In this document: positions 11,154-23,403 of the stretch, one piece after another | Numbering within the stretch: the stretch's first letter is position 1 | How the letters are laid out: every line of letters begins with the position of its first letter | Assembly (NCBI RefSeq): GCF_907164915.1 | Contig: NC_061867.1 | Span: 1,956,001 to 2,020,000 of the forward strand | Reading direction: 5' to 3' | DNA length: 64,000 bases | Origin: Impatiens glandulifera | Lineage: Eukaryota; Streptophyta; Magnoliopsida; Ericales; Balsaminaceae | Notes under the pieces: generated by a model | The model's input: only the letters and a program-made list of their open reading frames with translations | The model's database searches: none | Told to the model about the DNA's origin: nothing | Translations under genes and position numbers: made by a program

Positions 11154-14100
11154 ATGGAATTATGGAGAGTAGCCGCCGTCGCCGACCGACTGTTTATACT
11201 CGCTCGTGATCCAAACAAGATAGTTGATTCCGATGAGTTCTTCAATCTCTGCATCGTTCTTGCCAGGTTAGCCGATCGAGAATGCTTTATTGCTTATTTT
11301 TTCAGAATTTTGCTTATTTTTTTTCTCATCTTTTGACCTATTTTCTTACAACAATTGAGATGTGCCTTATAATCATAGACGTATATGGAATTTTGTATGT
11401 TATGGGAAGTAACGTTGGAAGACTTTATATATATATATACAAAACTGCATGCTGAATTCAAATGTGTCATCTATATTGAATTAGGGTTTTCCCATGTGAT
11501 GATGCATGACTATTCTATGATTCCTCCTTGTAATGATGCTTGAATATTTAAATATTATTGTCAAAGAATCTGAGTAAGTTTTGTTTTCTTGTTGTGTTTA
11601 GGCTTGCACATTTGATCAAATGATCTTATTTTATTTGCACTATTTATGTTCAAATTCCTGTGTAGGAGCATCTTTTGAATACTATTTTCTTGTTTTTTTC
11701 AGTAGTGTTTCCTGTAATATTTTTATAGTGTGTATATTTAATGTGCCTCACTGAATGTGTTTGTTAAATACAGAGGTATTGACTACATTGTTTCAAACAA
11801 TGAAAACCCTGAAAGATTTGAAGACTTACCCGCAATATTAAAACAGGTTAACTCTTTCGTATTTTTATTTTTCTCTATACAAGTGTTCTTAATTGAATTT
11901 GATCACTAATAGATGCTGGAAAAAACTGTACTTAATTGTAATATCTATTATGAATAGTAGTAATGTCAGGTAAGATCACATACATTTGAAACTGTTTTAA
12001 TTTTCTGCACCTGGAATATGTTACCTGTGCCTTTTTAAACAATTACTAATAGTTATTAGTAGATCTATTTTGTCATTCTAGTCTGGACTAGCCAACTAAA
12101 CTATTTGTATGTATGTTGTCTAAAGAAGCTGCAAACTCTAGGTAGATCTAGGATCTGACTTCTAACACACAACGTGTCTATATATATATTTCATCTGAAC
12201 TGATTGTTACATGATAATAGATGGACTAGTGTAGCTATAGTATATCATTGACGTATCAGCTTGTTACAGCTATAGTATATCATTGACATATCAGCTTGTT
12301 ACAGGGTTCAACTGTTTCATTGACAATCTCTTTAGTCTTGCAGTTCCATTTGGTTTTCTTCTGCATACAATTTTTCATTCTGGGGTTATTTGTTCAAAAT
12401 TAAATATCTCTTTCACCTGCCAGATCTTTGAAGCCTTTTCTTGCATGTATATCTCTGTTTGTCCATGTACATGGTCTATTTTGTTGCAAGTTTCTGCGAT
12501 TAAACAATTCATGAAATGTCAGGAATATGAATTTTATGGTATATAGGTTTTCTGAAACTCCTGATCTGTATTCTCCTGTAACCATTGTGCCATTTTATAG
12601 GTTTGCAAATGTAAAAATGACTCTGTAATGGGAGGTATCTTCGCGCTGATGTTATCTGTTAAGGTATTTCCGAAAAAAACTATTACTTCTGGAAGTACTC
12701 ATTTTTTAGTCATGGTTTTTATTTGTAATTATAACTAAAATTGGGGAACCCAAATACTCTGCATCTAAAAAATTCTAATAATCTTGATAGATATGTATTT
12801 TCCTTTGCTTTACAGCGACCAACTTTTAATTAACTTTTATAAAACTTGTTTTCTCTTCTGCAGTATGCTTGTAGATTTGGATTTTTTTTGGCGAAAGATT
12901 CTGAAGAACTTCTTGCCCTTACAAATGAGGTTCTGGAGTCTCTTTGTCATGCTCTTACTGTACATAGTACATTCATTGCTACGACATATTTGCAGGTCTC
13001 ATAATGATATTGACTGGCATCACTCTTTTTGTATATTCAGATAGAAAGCAGTTACTGCGTCGGGGATAAATTTTCTAGTAGAAATGATACTATTTCTAAT
13101 CTAACAACAATTATGTCCAGGTGAGAATGTTTTTTTGAAATTTTCTTTTGTCATCCAGTCTTTGTACCTTCATATGTATAACAATATGAAACATGACACA
13201 TTGTTATGCAATATGCATCAATATAACCTTGCAACCATAGTTAGGCATTGTGACCTACCATTCAAAGGACCTATTTTTTTTATCGGAAGATATGATTACT
13301 TTACTGGAACAGTTGATAAATTTATATTTAAATTCATTAAGAATTTTGGGGGCATTTTCTTTTTTCCAATCCTGTTCTCTTGCTGTAGTCTAGGATGTTT
13401 TGACTTTCTTTAATTTTTTGTCCTTTAGAAACAAGCCATGATATTTGCTCAGCTATTGGTTTATAATGGTTCCAATCCTTACAGAACAAAATTTTTATAA
13501 TGTTCAGATACTACGGTGCTAACATTTCTTTTCCTGTGTTCAGATTCTATCCGTGGTTGAGGATGGGGCAGATACTGACTTGTATTGAAGTAGAGGTGGT
13601 TTCTACTTCTCTTTTTATTACATGGTGTATTTTTCGTTCGAAGCTCTACTAATTTCGTCTTCTTATGAATTGTAGAAGGGCTATGGGTTATATGTGAAGG
13701 ATTTCTTCGTTCAGAAGAATATGCATTTTCCACCAACCGACCAAATTGTAATTATTGTTTAAAATATCTTAGATATGCAGGCTATGTTCTTTATATTTTG
13801 GATCAAGTGTCTCAAGATTCGTTTTGCGTACATAGCGTAACTGCAAAAATTGTTTTCCATGATTGTCAATAAATGTCATTAAAAGTACACTTGGCTTTCA
13901 ATACCAGTTTTGTTTTCCACCACAAATAATGCTGAAGTATTTTGAATCGGTCTTAGACATCTTTGCCTAACTATCTAATAAGTGAGTTTGAGGTCTTAAT
14001 AACGTTTATATTTTAAATGTAGCGATTTTTGGTAGCTCGAACTGACTTAATGGAGAACTCTTCTTGCATCATAAATCCCCCACAAGTAAAGTAAGGACTT

Positions 14101-17100
14101 CTCTTTCTACTTCCCTCCATTTCTCATTTTTCTAATTCCCTTGTGATTGTGTTATTTCTCAAGGTTAATTATAACAAAATATCCTTTGTTTGATTATGTA
14201 GCTTTCTGCTCAATGGAAAAGGAGTTGATAAAAGAACTACTACTACTTTGGTCTGTTTCATTTTCATTTATTGATTTGATCATTGCTAAGTTATACTATT
14301 TTGAGCAAATAGGATAAATAACGATATCAAACATAACTGTTCATATGTCCTGTAGGATAAAGGCCCACAAATGCCTACAATTGTTACACCAATGCTGTCT
14401 TACGGTGTTAACCTTCTTCAAGCTGTGGGAGAATTCAATGGTATGTAGGATGAATGTTTAATTCTTATCTCTGCATTTGCTAAATACTTATGAATGCGCT
14501 GATAGTATCAAGTTATCATCTTAAGGGAGTTACATCATAATGGTTGCTTTAATGAGTCCAATCTCAAGTGTTGCTATCCCTGTCCAAGATTATGTTCCTC
14601 CTGTGGTTACTTCTCATGATTCTGGTAAGGCCCGAACTGTTATATAACGACACAAATGTCCCATCTTTCCCCAATTAGCATGCTTCTACAGATTACCCTA
14701 ATCATTGTTTCTTGTGACTTCTTAGACCCTGAAATAGCCGAAGGGGCGTCACGAATTTCATTGAACTGTCCAATAAGGTAGGTTATCAAGGGAGTGGAAC
14801 GTCATTTGTATGTTTTTTCAACATTTTTTTATAAATATAATAAATCGATAAGTTTAAAATGTATAATTTTTATGTCCATATTTGTTTCAAAATATATGGA
14901 CAGTCCCACTCAACCCCACCCACACACATATGGACAATGATACCCTAAGCCTTCAAAGTGAACTTTTGAGCACTGTCATGATTGGCCTTACCTATCATGT
15001 TCACTAGTCATGCCATTGTTCTACACATTCACATTTGGGTTTAGATTTATGTTTGATTGAATAATTTTGTAACAGTTTCAAGCGTATCAAAACCCCAATA
15101 AAAGGGCAATCATGCAAACATCACCAGGTTATTACTCTCCTCCGTAATAAATATATGTTGTACGTATGATTTCGGTCAGTCATCCTGTCTTTGTGCTAGA
15201 AGATAATGGAATGATCAGTAACTGTTTGATTTGGTTGAAAGAATGTGTTATTATTTTTATTTTAGGTATTAAAAAAAAGCACTCAGTCCTATTATCGTAT
15301 TTTAATTTATATGTGCTAAGAAAAGCTTTCAGCTAATGTTCTCTTTGGATGAATTGTTGACATACTGAAATAAGAAAATTCTAACACAGATTGCTATACC
15401 TTCTTGGTCCCTGTTATTCTAGTTTTCATGTCTTATTCTTTAGTCGAATTTCACTTTTTTTGTTGTTGTAGTGTTTTGATTTCAATAACTTTGTGGAAAT
15501 AAATGCAAAAAGGCCATCATGGCGCTGCCCATACTGCTCCCAGGATCTATTCTTAAGTGACATCCGCGTAGATCAAACTATGGTCAAGGCAAGCAAAGGC
15601 TTAGTGAAACCGTTTTTATGTTTCAAAGAAATTTCCAACTCCTTGAAATTCTTAACCATCTTGTATTTATATTGTAGATCTTGAAAGAGGTGAATGAGTC
15701 TGTCACAGACGTGATTATTTCCATCGATGGATCATGGAAAGCTGTCACAGAAAACAAAGACAATGCAGATAAGCTTCATTCTACAAACCTAAATATTCAA
15801 CAAGATGCATTAATGATTGATACACCTCCAGATTCAGATATTATTGATCTTACTGAAGACAACGTTGATAAACTATTTTCTAATGCGTGTGAAGAACCTC
15901 AAGATGTGAAACCTGTTCTATTTGATAATCAAACTCAACCGTGTTTGATTAGCACAACTTTTTATGATGATGAGAACTCGTCTTCTTCTCACACTGATGA
16001 TGATTTTTGGTCTGGGTTATATCTTCCAACATTTGAAAATCTAGCATCAGATGATCCATCTTCGAATTTCATGTCTCCTCCATCGTTTCTTTCCTCTACT
16101 ACTCTTAATGGTGAAAGTACTGGTAATAATTTTGTGCCGTTACAGCAGCAGGCAGTGTATGGAACGAGGGTAATAATTTTGTAATCCTATCATCTTCTTC
16201 GGTTCTTCCCTTTTAAACATGAAATTTTCTAACAACTTATAAATTATTTGATACAATTTTTTGTTTCTTTAACAGCAGCCATCAAGACCTGACTTAGCTC
16301 CTCCTCTCAATACATCTTCACTCAACTTGTCTCAGATGCAGCCACAGGTTTCGATTCTCTCTTCTTTCTTTGTTATTTATTGGTTGATTCTTGTTTACTT
16401 TAGAAAAGAAAATGAATTATGCCAGAGTTATTTGTCTTGAATAATATGCTTACACGCTTATTTGTCTCTCGCGTTTTTTGTTTATCCGATACAATCTTTT
16501 GTTTCTTTTACAGCAGCCATCAAGACCTGACTTAGCTGCTCCTCTCAATACGTCTTCACTCAACTTGTCTCAGTTGCAGCCACAGGTTTCGATTCTCTCT
16601 TCTTTCTTTGTTATTTATTGGTTGATTCTTGTTTACTTTAGAAAAGAAAATGAAATATGCCAGAATTATTTGTCTTGAATAATACGCTTACGCGTTAATC
16701 TGCCCCTTGCGTTTTTTGTTTATCCGATACAATCTTTTGTTTCTTTTACAGCAGCCATCAAGGCCTCATTTAACTCCTCTCAATACATCTTCACTCAACA
16801 TGTCTTCATTGCAGCAACAGATCCCACAGGTTTGATTCTCTTTTTCTTTTAAGCTTTTGAAAGTAACAGAGTTGAATAACCCACTTAATTACACAGTTAA
16901 TAAATCATGTACACATTTTATTTTATTGAATCAGTTGGATCAAAGAAACAGGTCGAATCAAGCCACAACTGGTCACTCTTCACTAAGTCCACGTTTTAAC
17001 GCTCAAAGAGTCTCGGCAGCCTTATCAACAGGATTCGAAAATCAACAACTTCATTCCACTAGCCATTCTTCAGCCCCTTTACTGCGATCATCTAATTTCC

Positions 17101-17972
17101 AACAAAGACCAATATCTCTCGCGGGAAGCCATCAAGGCAGACGAGTTGAGTTCATGCAAACTCCATCATCGTCAAGGCAATCTCCATCCCCTCCAGTTTG
17201 GACCTCAACACAAATTCCAAATAATTATTATAGAGGAAATAATACAGGAGCAATTCCGCCTCCGCCACCACCTGGCATGAACACACAACTTCAGAATAAT
17301 AATAGAGGAAGTAATATGACCGGTATTCAGCCACCACCCGGCATGAACACACAACTTCAGAATAATAATTATAGAGGAAGTAATATGGCCGGTATTCAGC
17401 CACCACCCGGCATGAACACACAACTTCAGAATAATAATTATAGAGGAAGTAATATGGCCGGTATTCAGCCACCTTCGCCGCCACCTGGCATGAACACACA
17501 ACTTCAGAATAATAATTATAGAGGAAGTAATATGGCCGGTATTCAGCCACCTTCGCCGCCACCTGGCATGAACACACAACTTCAGAATAATAATAGAGGA
17601 AGTAATATTGTCGGTATTCAGCCAACGCCGCCACTTCCGCCAGCAAGTTCTGTGTCTGAACAAGAATGGCGTCCGACAGGGCGTATGAGGGGAAGTTTAT
17701 CGGGACAGGCATACGAGGATGCTCGTATGCAGTTTATTGTGCGACCAGCTCTTATGACAACTACAACAACAACGCGACCAGCTCTTATGACAACTACTAC
17801 AACAACGCAGACAAGCAGTAGAACACCACAAGAGTTGTCTGGAAACACGACGCCGCTCCATTTGATTAATGCGAGGAACAGGATGGCTCAGGTTTCTCAA
17901 ACTGTTAATCTTTCTGCAACAAACGGAGGAAATTCAAGTACTTTCTCTAATGGGTCTGCTAGGAACAACTGA
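11154..17972 (+). CDS. PIAL: PIAL-type SP-RING E4 SUMO-protein ligase, copy A
   Basis: Nineteen coding exons close in frame to 952 residues: 11154-11266, 11774-11846, 12601-12663, 12864-12995, 13041-13120, 13544-13595, 13676-13747, 14023-14090, 14202-14250, 14356-14440, 14526-14624, 14726-14777, 15076-15127, 15472-15588, 15678-16169, 16276-16347, 16514-16585, 16752-16829, 16935-17972. The SP-RING (MIZ) zinc finger lies at about residues 305-370, with SCKHHQCFDF and WRCPYCSQDLFLSDIRVDQT supplying the Cys/His ligands. A SUMO-interacting motif, IIDLTED, follows at about 424-430. The N-terminal half (ARGIDYIVSNNENP, FYPWLRMGQILTC) is the conserved PIAL helical region, and the C-terminus is Q/N/P-rich and low in complexity. 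Arabidopsis PIAL1/2 extend SUMO chains and act with MOM1 in gene silencing. Oddities are a GC donor after exon 14 (AAG|GCAAGC), a triplicated exon and a five-fold coding repeat. Arabidopsis PIALs are shorter (about 760-850 residues from memory). Confidence 0.9.
16276..16829 (+). repeat. Exon-intron unit triplicated at exact 238-bp spacing (PIAL copy A exons 16-18)
   Basis: Exons start at 16276, 16514 and 16752, exactly 238 bp apart. Each begins CAGCCATCAAG and encodes QPSRPDL(A/A/T)-type peptides; the first two are 72 bp and the third 78 bp. The introns between them are near-copies (GTTTCGATTCTCTCTTCTTT). Every unit keeps phase 0, so duplication adds 24-26 residues without a frame change. PIAL copy B has only two such exons. 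Confidence 0.92.
17256..17640 (+). repeat. Coding minisatellite in PIAL copy A
   Basis: Five tandem units of about 66-78 bp encode PPGMNTQLQNNNYRGSNMAG followed by IQP. Variants drop the Y or add SPP. The units keep frame. Copy B has one clear and one decayed unit, so the array expanded after the genes split. The same array creates long antisense frames (17152-17712) that are artefacts. Confidence 0.92.
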
Positions 17973-18129
17973 TTTAAAGAATGGTTCTTGTTTTTGTATA
18001 TCAAGGCCATTGTAGTAGAAGTAACTCTAATGCATTAGTACTTTTAAGTTGCAAGTATCTGAAACTGTATTAGTACTATTATTATGGCATCATTATACTG
18101 GTAGAAGTTTGTTTATTTTTTGATAGTAT

Positions 18130-20250
18130 TATTATATAATACTAGTTTCAAGTTATGGATTTGACAATCAAATCAAAAGTAGTGTTTTGGAGGGCATTTG
18201 TTAAATTGGACATTGAGAAAGCATATGATAATGTCATAAGGAGTCTCTTCTCCCTATTATGAGTCAAATGGGTATAGGTTAAAAGAGAAAAGTTCTGAGA
18301 CAAGATCATCTATTGTCTCATTTTCTTGTGGCAGCAGGTTGAGTGAAGTGGGTATTTCTCACATTTGATTTACGACACATTGTGCAAGGTTTCAGTGAAA
18401 AGTCAACTTTCACTTTTATTTTGGTTCGTCTCAATACCTACCTACATGCTCTTATTATTCAGAATCCCAAAAGCGTTGCGACTAACATCGAGAGACATGC
18501 GCAACTTTTTATGGGGTACGTCTTAGTCTTATATCACACATTTGTTTGGATAAGATAAAGAAGAGCATAAAAAAGGAGGGTTGAGAATTATGAATATCTC
18601 GTCTTTTTGTTGATAATATTCGGCTAAAAAAGAAAATTCTTGAGCTAAGGTGATCAGAAATAAATATGGTGACAACTGATCTAATTGGCTCACCAAACAA
18701 GTCCAATGGACATATGGTTGTGCACTTTGGAAAAACATTAGTCGCAATTAGAGTAATTTTAGAGAAATTAATCTTCAAAGTTGGTAGTGAAAAATGGGTC
18801 AGTTTTTGACATGATTTATGGTGTGGTGATAAATATTTAGCAAAAAAATATTTTCAAGTTCATTTGAAATTGCCATAGGTATGAACAAGTTAGTTCACGA
18901 GATGTTTGCACCATAAGAGGTAATTTTCAACACAATATGATTTCGAATGAGACTTGTTCACATTGAGTCAATGTTACTCGGGATTATGTCAATTAAATTC
19001 ATAATAAATGATTGAACGAAGATATTGATGATATTATGACCTGACAATAAAGATTTTTTCAACGTTAAACTTTGTTATGACTTAAAATATTAAGTCGAAG
19101 ATGTATTATCCTTAACATTCATTGTGGAGCACCTCAACACCATCTAAAATGTTATTTTTTTGGATGGTGTGCTATATACATGGGGCATTCTTAGACTGTC
19201 TCTAACCCACGAACCCATACTCAAACCCAAAATACAGTAAACGTCACATCAAACACGTCACATCAAACACTAGTTCATCTCCAACCAAAAAATTCAAGAA
19301 TATTATTAAAATATTCTTTTCTTACACTAACTTTTTAACCTTATTGATATTATCTATATATTTATCAACATTACATATTTAACCCCAATCTTTTCTCTTT
19401 CCTTTAATAAAATTAAGATAAAATTAATTATATCAATAATTCATACACAACCAAAATAATTCAATAATATATTTAAATAAACAATATAACATAAAATAAA
19501 AAATAAATTAGATAAAATTTCAAGAATAATGTAATTTAATGATTTAATTATATATTTTAAAAATATTATAACTTTTTATCTTAAAATTAAAAATTAAAAG
19601 ACCAAATGAAATATTTTAAATAATTTATATAAACAAGTTTAATATTTAAATTAAAGAGTTTATATATTTCAATGACTGATTTAAAAATTTATAAAAGATT
19701 TTGAGAAATGAACATTAAATATGCAAATATTGCGTTTTTTTTTAAGAGAGTAAAACCTCATTTTGCAGTTGCGTTTGCTGGCCGTTGGAGAAAAAAATGG
19801 GTATGGGATTGCGTATATGGGGTTCCATTGGAGATGCCCTTACTAATTATCGACTCCGTACTAGATGAATTATTTCGGTTAGCCGATGCCATTTGTATTT
19901 AAAGTGCGAGGAGAATACACTATACATTCTTTTTACTATGACTACTGAGGCTTATTTGATATTTATCTGGTGTTTTTTTTTAAGATTGTTTGGACATATT
20001 TGTGTAGTTCATTGTCTTTTATTTATTTATTTTTTATCAAAAGTAGTTTATTTTACCTGTCATTATTTGATGGATTGCTTGGATTGAGAGAAATCAAAAC
20101 ATATTCAACAACAAAACCTCGTCCGGTGAGATTTTTTCAAAGTTCTTTTATCACCGCATTGACAGAAAAAGTGACAAACTGATTGTTTCAACGGGGTGCA
20201 TAGTTGACCTCTTGGACGAACTTCAAAGGGATAATGTATGGACATTAGAT
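18130..20250 (+). mobile_element. Decayed L1-type LINE
   Basis: Near 18200-18240 one frame reads VKLDIEKAYDNV, the signature of a non-LTR reverse transcriptase. Further on, with many stops and shifts, the typical downstream order appears: KKGGLRIMNISSF (about 18565-18600), NKYGD, GCALWKNISRN and KMGQFLT near 18660-18820, then WIAWIERNQNIFNNKTSSGE near 20070-20125, like the end of plant LINE polyproteins. The element is interrupted at about 19190-19860 by unrelated AT-rich DNA. No open frame survives. Confidence 0.72.
19193..19850. mobile_element. Possible MITE inserted in the LINE
   Basis: The block separates two LINE parts that should be adjacent. The left end is GACTGTCTCTAACCCACGAA and the reverse complement of the right end is GGGCATCTCCAATGGAACCC. 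They share TCTC and AA plus a CCCATA motif just inside, and a TTA flanks both sides. This is suggestive of a Harbinger/Tourist-like element, but the terminal match is weak. Confidence 0.33.
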
Positions 20251-21609
20251 GGAAAATTAGGATTTGGTGTCATTTATTTTTTATGCACATTGTTTTTTTC
20301 GTCATGTTTGCTTAGATTTTTTTCCTTGTTATTTGTGTTGGTGCATTTTTTTCCTTTTTTTCTATAAAAAAAGTAAAACATAATGCGTTTTTTCTTTGTT
20401 ATTTGTGATAATTGATATGCGATTTTCTTTTTTATACTATTCTTGAACTTAAATGATTACAAACACATGATTCTATCATTAATACAAAAAAAAAAAAAAA
20501 AAAGTAGATAAGGAAAATTTAATTTTGATTCTTTTTATAAGGGGTTAATTAAGAAAGAGTTATATATATATATATATAATTTATTTATTTATATTTAAAC
20601 ACAATTAATTCAAAAAGAAGAAAATGAGAATAGGAATGTGATTAATAAAAGTGTGGAATATGAATGTATGTGATTGATAAGATTTTAGTGTTTGATAGGA
20701 GTGTATGTGATTATAGGAATATAGTGTTTCGTTAGAACTGTGTTATCAATATCATTACCATCAGAGTCACCCGAGTTTTGAGCTGCCAGCCTCCAGTAAA
20801 AAAAATTGATTTTTTTTTATTGCTCTATGTTTAGTTTAAAAAATTAATAAAAAAAATTATTTTTTGGGTGAGATTTAAACTTATAACCAAATAAATATTT
20901 TAAATTTATATCTTGAACCACTAAGATACAAGATTTTATGTTTAAAAAATCATAAATTTATTTAAATATCTTATATATTTTATTAAATGGGTTGTCCTTA
21001 GGGTGGACTGCCCTAGTTCAAGGTGGAGTCTTAATTCGAGAGCTTACTCGGCTTACACAGGGCAAATCTTGATTAGTATTAGAGGAAATTATTATTATTT
21101 TATAATGAAATTAATATTAATTTCTTAATCTCATATTTTATTTTAATTTATTTAATTAAAATATAAATATTATTGTTGTTTACATCATAATTTCTTTTTT
21201 AAATTTATAATATATTCAAATATGTCATAATTTAATTAAACAATAAGAATATAAACACTTAATATCAATGGATCATACAAATTGTATTTTCTTCATAAAA
21301 AAAAAAACTTAAAACTAATAAATAAATAAATAAAAGGCAGATCCCTTATAAGAATTTTCAATCAATATCAATATATATATATAATTACAGATAAAAATTT
21401 ATCAATCAAAACATAAATGATAAAGTCTTTAAAATATTATATACTAATAAATCGAAAATATTTTGATTAAATATAACGGTTTCACTTGAAAACATATATT
21501 ATAATATGATATATTTTTTATAAAAAAATTATTAAAATATTTCATATTTAACCTATTCAATTAATATTCAATATATAATTATTATTTTTTCTTTTAATAT
21601 GGGAGAATC
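20251..21609. other. AT-rich intergenic, no gene seen
   Basis: It contains homopolymer and (TA)n tracts (a poly-A near 20487-20503, a TA tract near 20561-20579) and a small GC-richer patch at about 20990-21070. No coding sequence is supported. Confidence 0.5.
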
Positions 21610-21801
21610 AAATCAATAAATTATAAATCAACCTCAGTGAACTAAACACTTTAATTTATTTACTTTTCCATAAATAACAATAGAAGAAAGATGGAATTGA
21701 GTGGCGAACATCTTCTCTAGAGCCATCCAAAGTCGTGAGGACTCCTCACAAGCGTCTTCGACTACTTGTGCGAGAACTTGCTCGGAAAGGGTTGAGAGGA
21801 G

Positions 21802-22035
21802 TCAAACACTGATTCGTTGATCTTGTTCCTTCCAAGCTTCAAATTCAGGATTTGCGACAACAGTAGGTTTCCCCTCGTCATTGTCGGTAGCACCTTCTTC
21901 CACTTCTACAACAAGGGTAACATTTGGACCTTGGTGTAGGGAAAGTCTGGAGACAAACTTGAAGAGAGGGTTTCCTTCGAGGACATGAACAACTTGACTC
22001 TTCAAAATAACGTAATTATATCGATTTAGTTTCAC
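21802..22035 (-). pseudogene. Copia-type gag N-terminal fragment
   Basis: Reads KLNRYNYVILKSQVVHVLEG and later NPEFEAWKEQDQRI, matching the start of plant Copia gag polyproteins (LN..NY..WKSQ...L.G and NPE(Y/F)..W..QDQ). The tryptophan before KSQ is replaced (VILKSQ), and the frame stops soon after QDQ. Only about 75 residues remain. Confidence 0.7.
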
Positions 22036-22379
22036 CGGAATGGATTGAAAAATGAGATATGAAACAATTGAATTTTCTGATTTTTCTTTATAGGATCGAA
22101 TATGAGGAGCAATACAAATATGGTTCTAATACAAAGATACAAAAATGGAATTTCAAGAGTAAGTAAAATAAACAATGGTGAAAGTATGTTCTTCAATATA
22201 TCAAAAAAAAATTATTTATAATACATTGACTTTATACATAAGTAGAGAATAACAATATAAATGTTATAATACACAATCAATCGAATAAATAAGTTAAAAT
22301 AACAAGGTTGAGAAACCAAGATAGTAAATAGTCAAATTGATATTCTTTTTTTTGTAATATGTTGTTTAACACATTGATT

Positions 22380-22580
22380 AAAAAATATGTCAAAAAAATG
22401 AGGAAAAAAGGCAAAACTCAGGAACGCATTCACGAACGAAATCGGGCGAGAACGAGGAGAGGTTAAAGAACTCAGCGGAGTCAACTATCGTGTTTAGGTC
22501 GCGAGTGAGTATAAATATTCGGTCGGCGACGATGACTAATAATATATGTAATTCCATCGGGAGAATGTGGTGGCGAAATT
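22380..22580 (-). pseudogene. Inverted third copy of PIAL exon 1 and start of intron 1
   Basis: Minus strand 22557-22450 reads MELHILLVIVADRIFILTRD followed by LNTIVDSAEFFNL. This matches exon 1 of PIAL A (MELWRVAAVADRLFILARD) and PIAL B. The match runs upstream into the 5' UTR (GCCACCACATTCTCCCG) and downstream into intron 1 (GTGAATGCGTTCCTGAGTTT), so this is a genomic-DNA copy, not a retrocopy. The splice donor region is altered and no other exon follows. Confidence 0.82.
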
Positions 22581-22663
22581 CCATCTTTCTTCTATTGTTA
22601 TTTATGGAAAAGTAAATAAATTAAAGTGTTTAGTTCACTGAGGTTGATTTATAATTTATTGAT

Positions 22664-22700
22664 TTATCGTTATCTGATCTCGGCTATCAGATAACGATAA
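22664..22700. repeat. Perfect 15-bp hairpin at the edge of the inverted repeat
   Basis: TTATCGTTATCTGAT, a 7-base loop (CTCGGCT), then its exact complement. It begins at the last bases of the right arm of the 89-bp repeat. Confidence 0.85.
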
Positions 22701-23403
22701 CTTTCTTCATATATCTTATATTGGTAACTCATATAAAAAATATTATATATGTCCATCAAATTGCCAAAAAAAATAACGAGGGTTGCTCGATTTACTACTC
22801 ATAAGAATGAGTTCTTTAGATTTCACTCATCATATTGTTCAATAAAAAATCGATATACAAAGACAGAATCACTTCGAGAGACAGCCTTAAAAACAGATTG
22901 TACCACATTTTTCAACCAGAATCAATAAAACAAGTTTTCAATATTTTTCGGGCTATAACATCCACATGACATCATTGATTTGATCATCCATCTGCCACCA
23001 CCACCTCTTATTTCTCATTTTCAGTTACTAGTATCCCGTGTAACAAGTCTTTTGAATTTTGTGAAGCTCATAAACTCCCATTTCCGACTAAATTTATGTC
23101 AAAAACTCTTACTGCGCTTAACTTAATACATTCAGATTTTTTTTTAAGAAAAACACCTAAATTTTGGTTATATTTGTCTACCCATGTTATTTTTACATGT
23201 TTTTGTCTATTTTTGTCAAATTTAATACACTAATTTTTTTTTTTTTTTCGTAATATAGAAAAAGTACTAGATTTATTTCCTTTTTTAGATAAACCCTAGA
23301 TTTATTTCCTTTTTTAGAAAACCCTACAAATAAACAACCCTCAAATATTAAATAAATAAGAATTGAAGAAACTAGAATCCCGCCGCCGCAGCCACATTTT
23401 CTG

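Larger units (their letters stand above)
21610..22665. repeat. 89-bp perfect inverted repeat enclosing two gene scraps
   Basis: 21610-21698 and 22577-22665 are exact reverse complements over 89 bases; each arm contains TTATGGAAAAGTAAATAAAT or its complement. The 878-bp spacer holds a Copia-like gag fragment and a PIAL exon 1 fragment, both on the minus strand. I see no target-site duplication. Perfect arms beside decayed contents suggest a recent inversion-duplication or gene conversion between the arms. Confidence 0.93.

Noticed and set aside
11154..11336. 60-residue stand-alone frame at the start of PIAL copy A
   Set aside because: It is exon 1 read into intron 1; the splice donor at 11267 and exon 2 restore the conserved ARGIDY sequence.
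17152..17712. 186-residue minus-strand frame opposite the end of PIAL copy A
   Set aside because: It is the shadow of the coding minisatellite; its repeats follow the sense repeat exactly and it has no start context or homologue.
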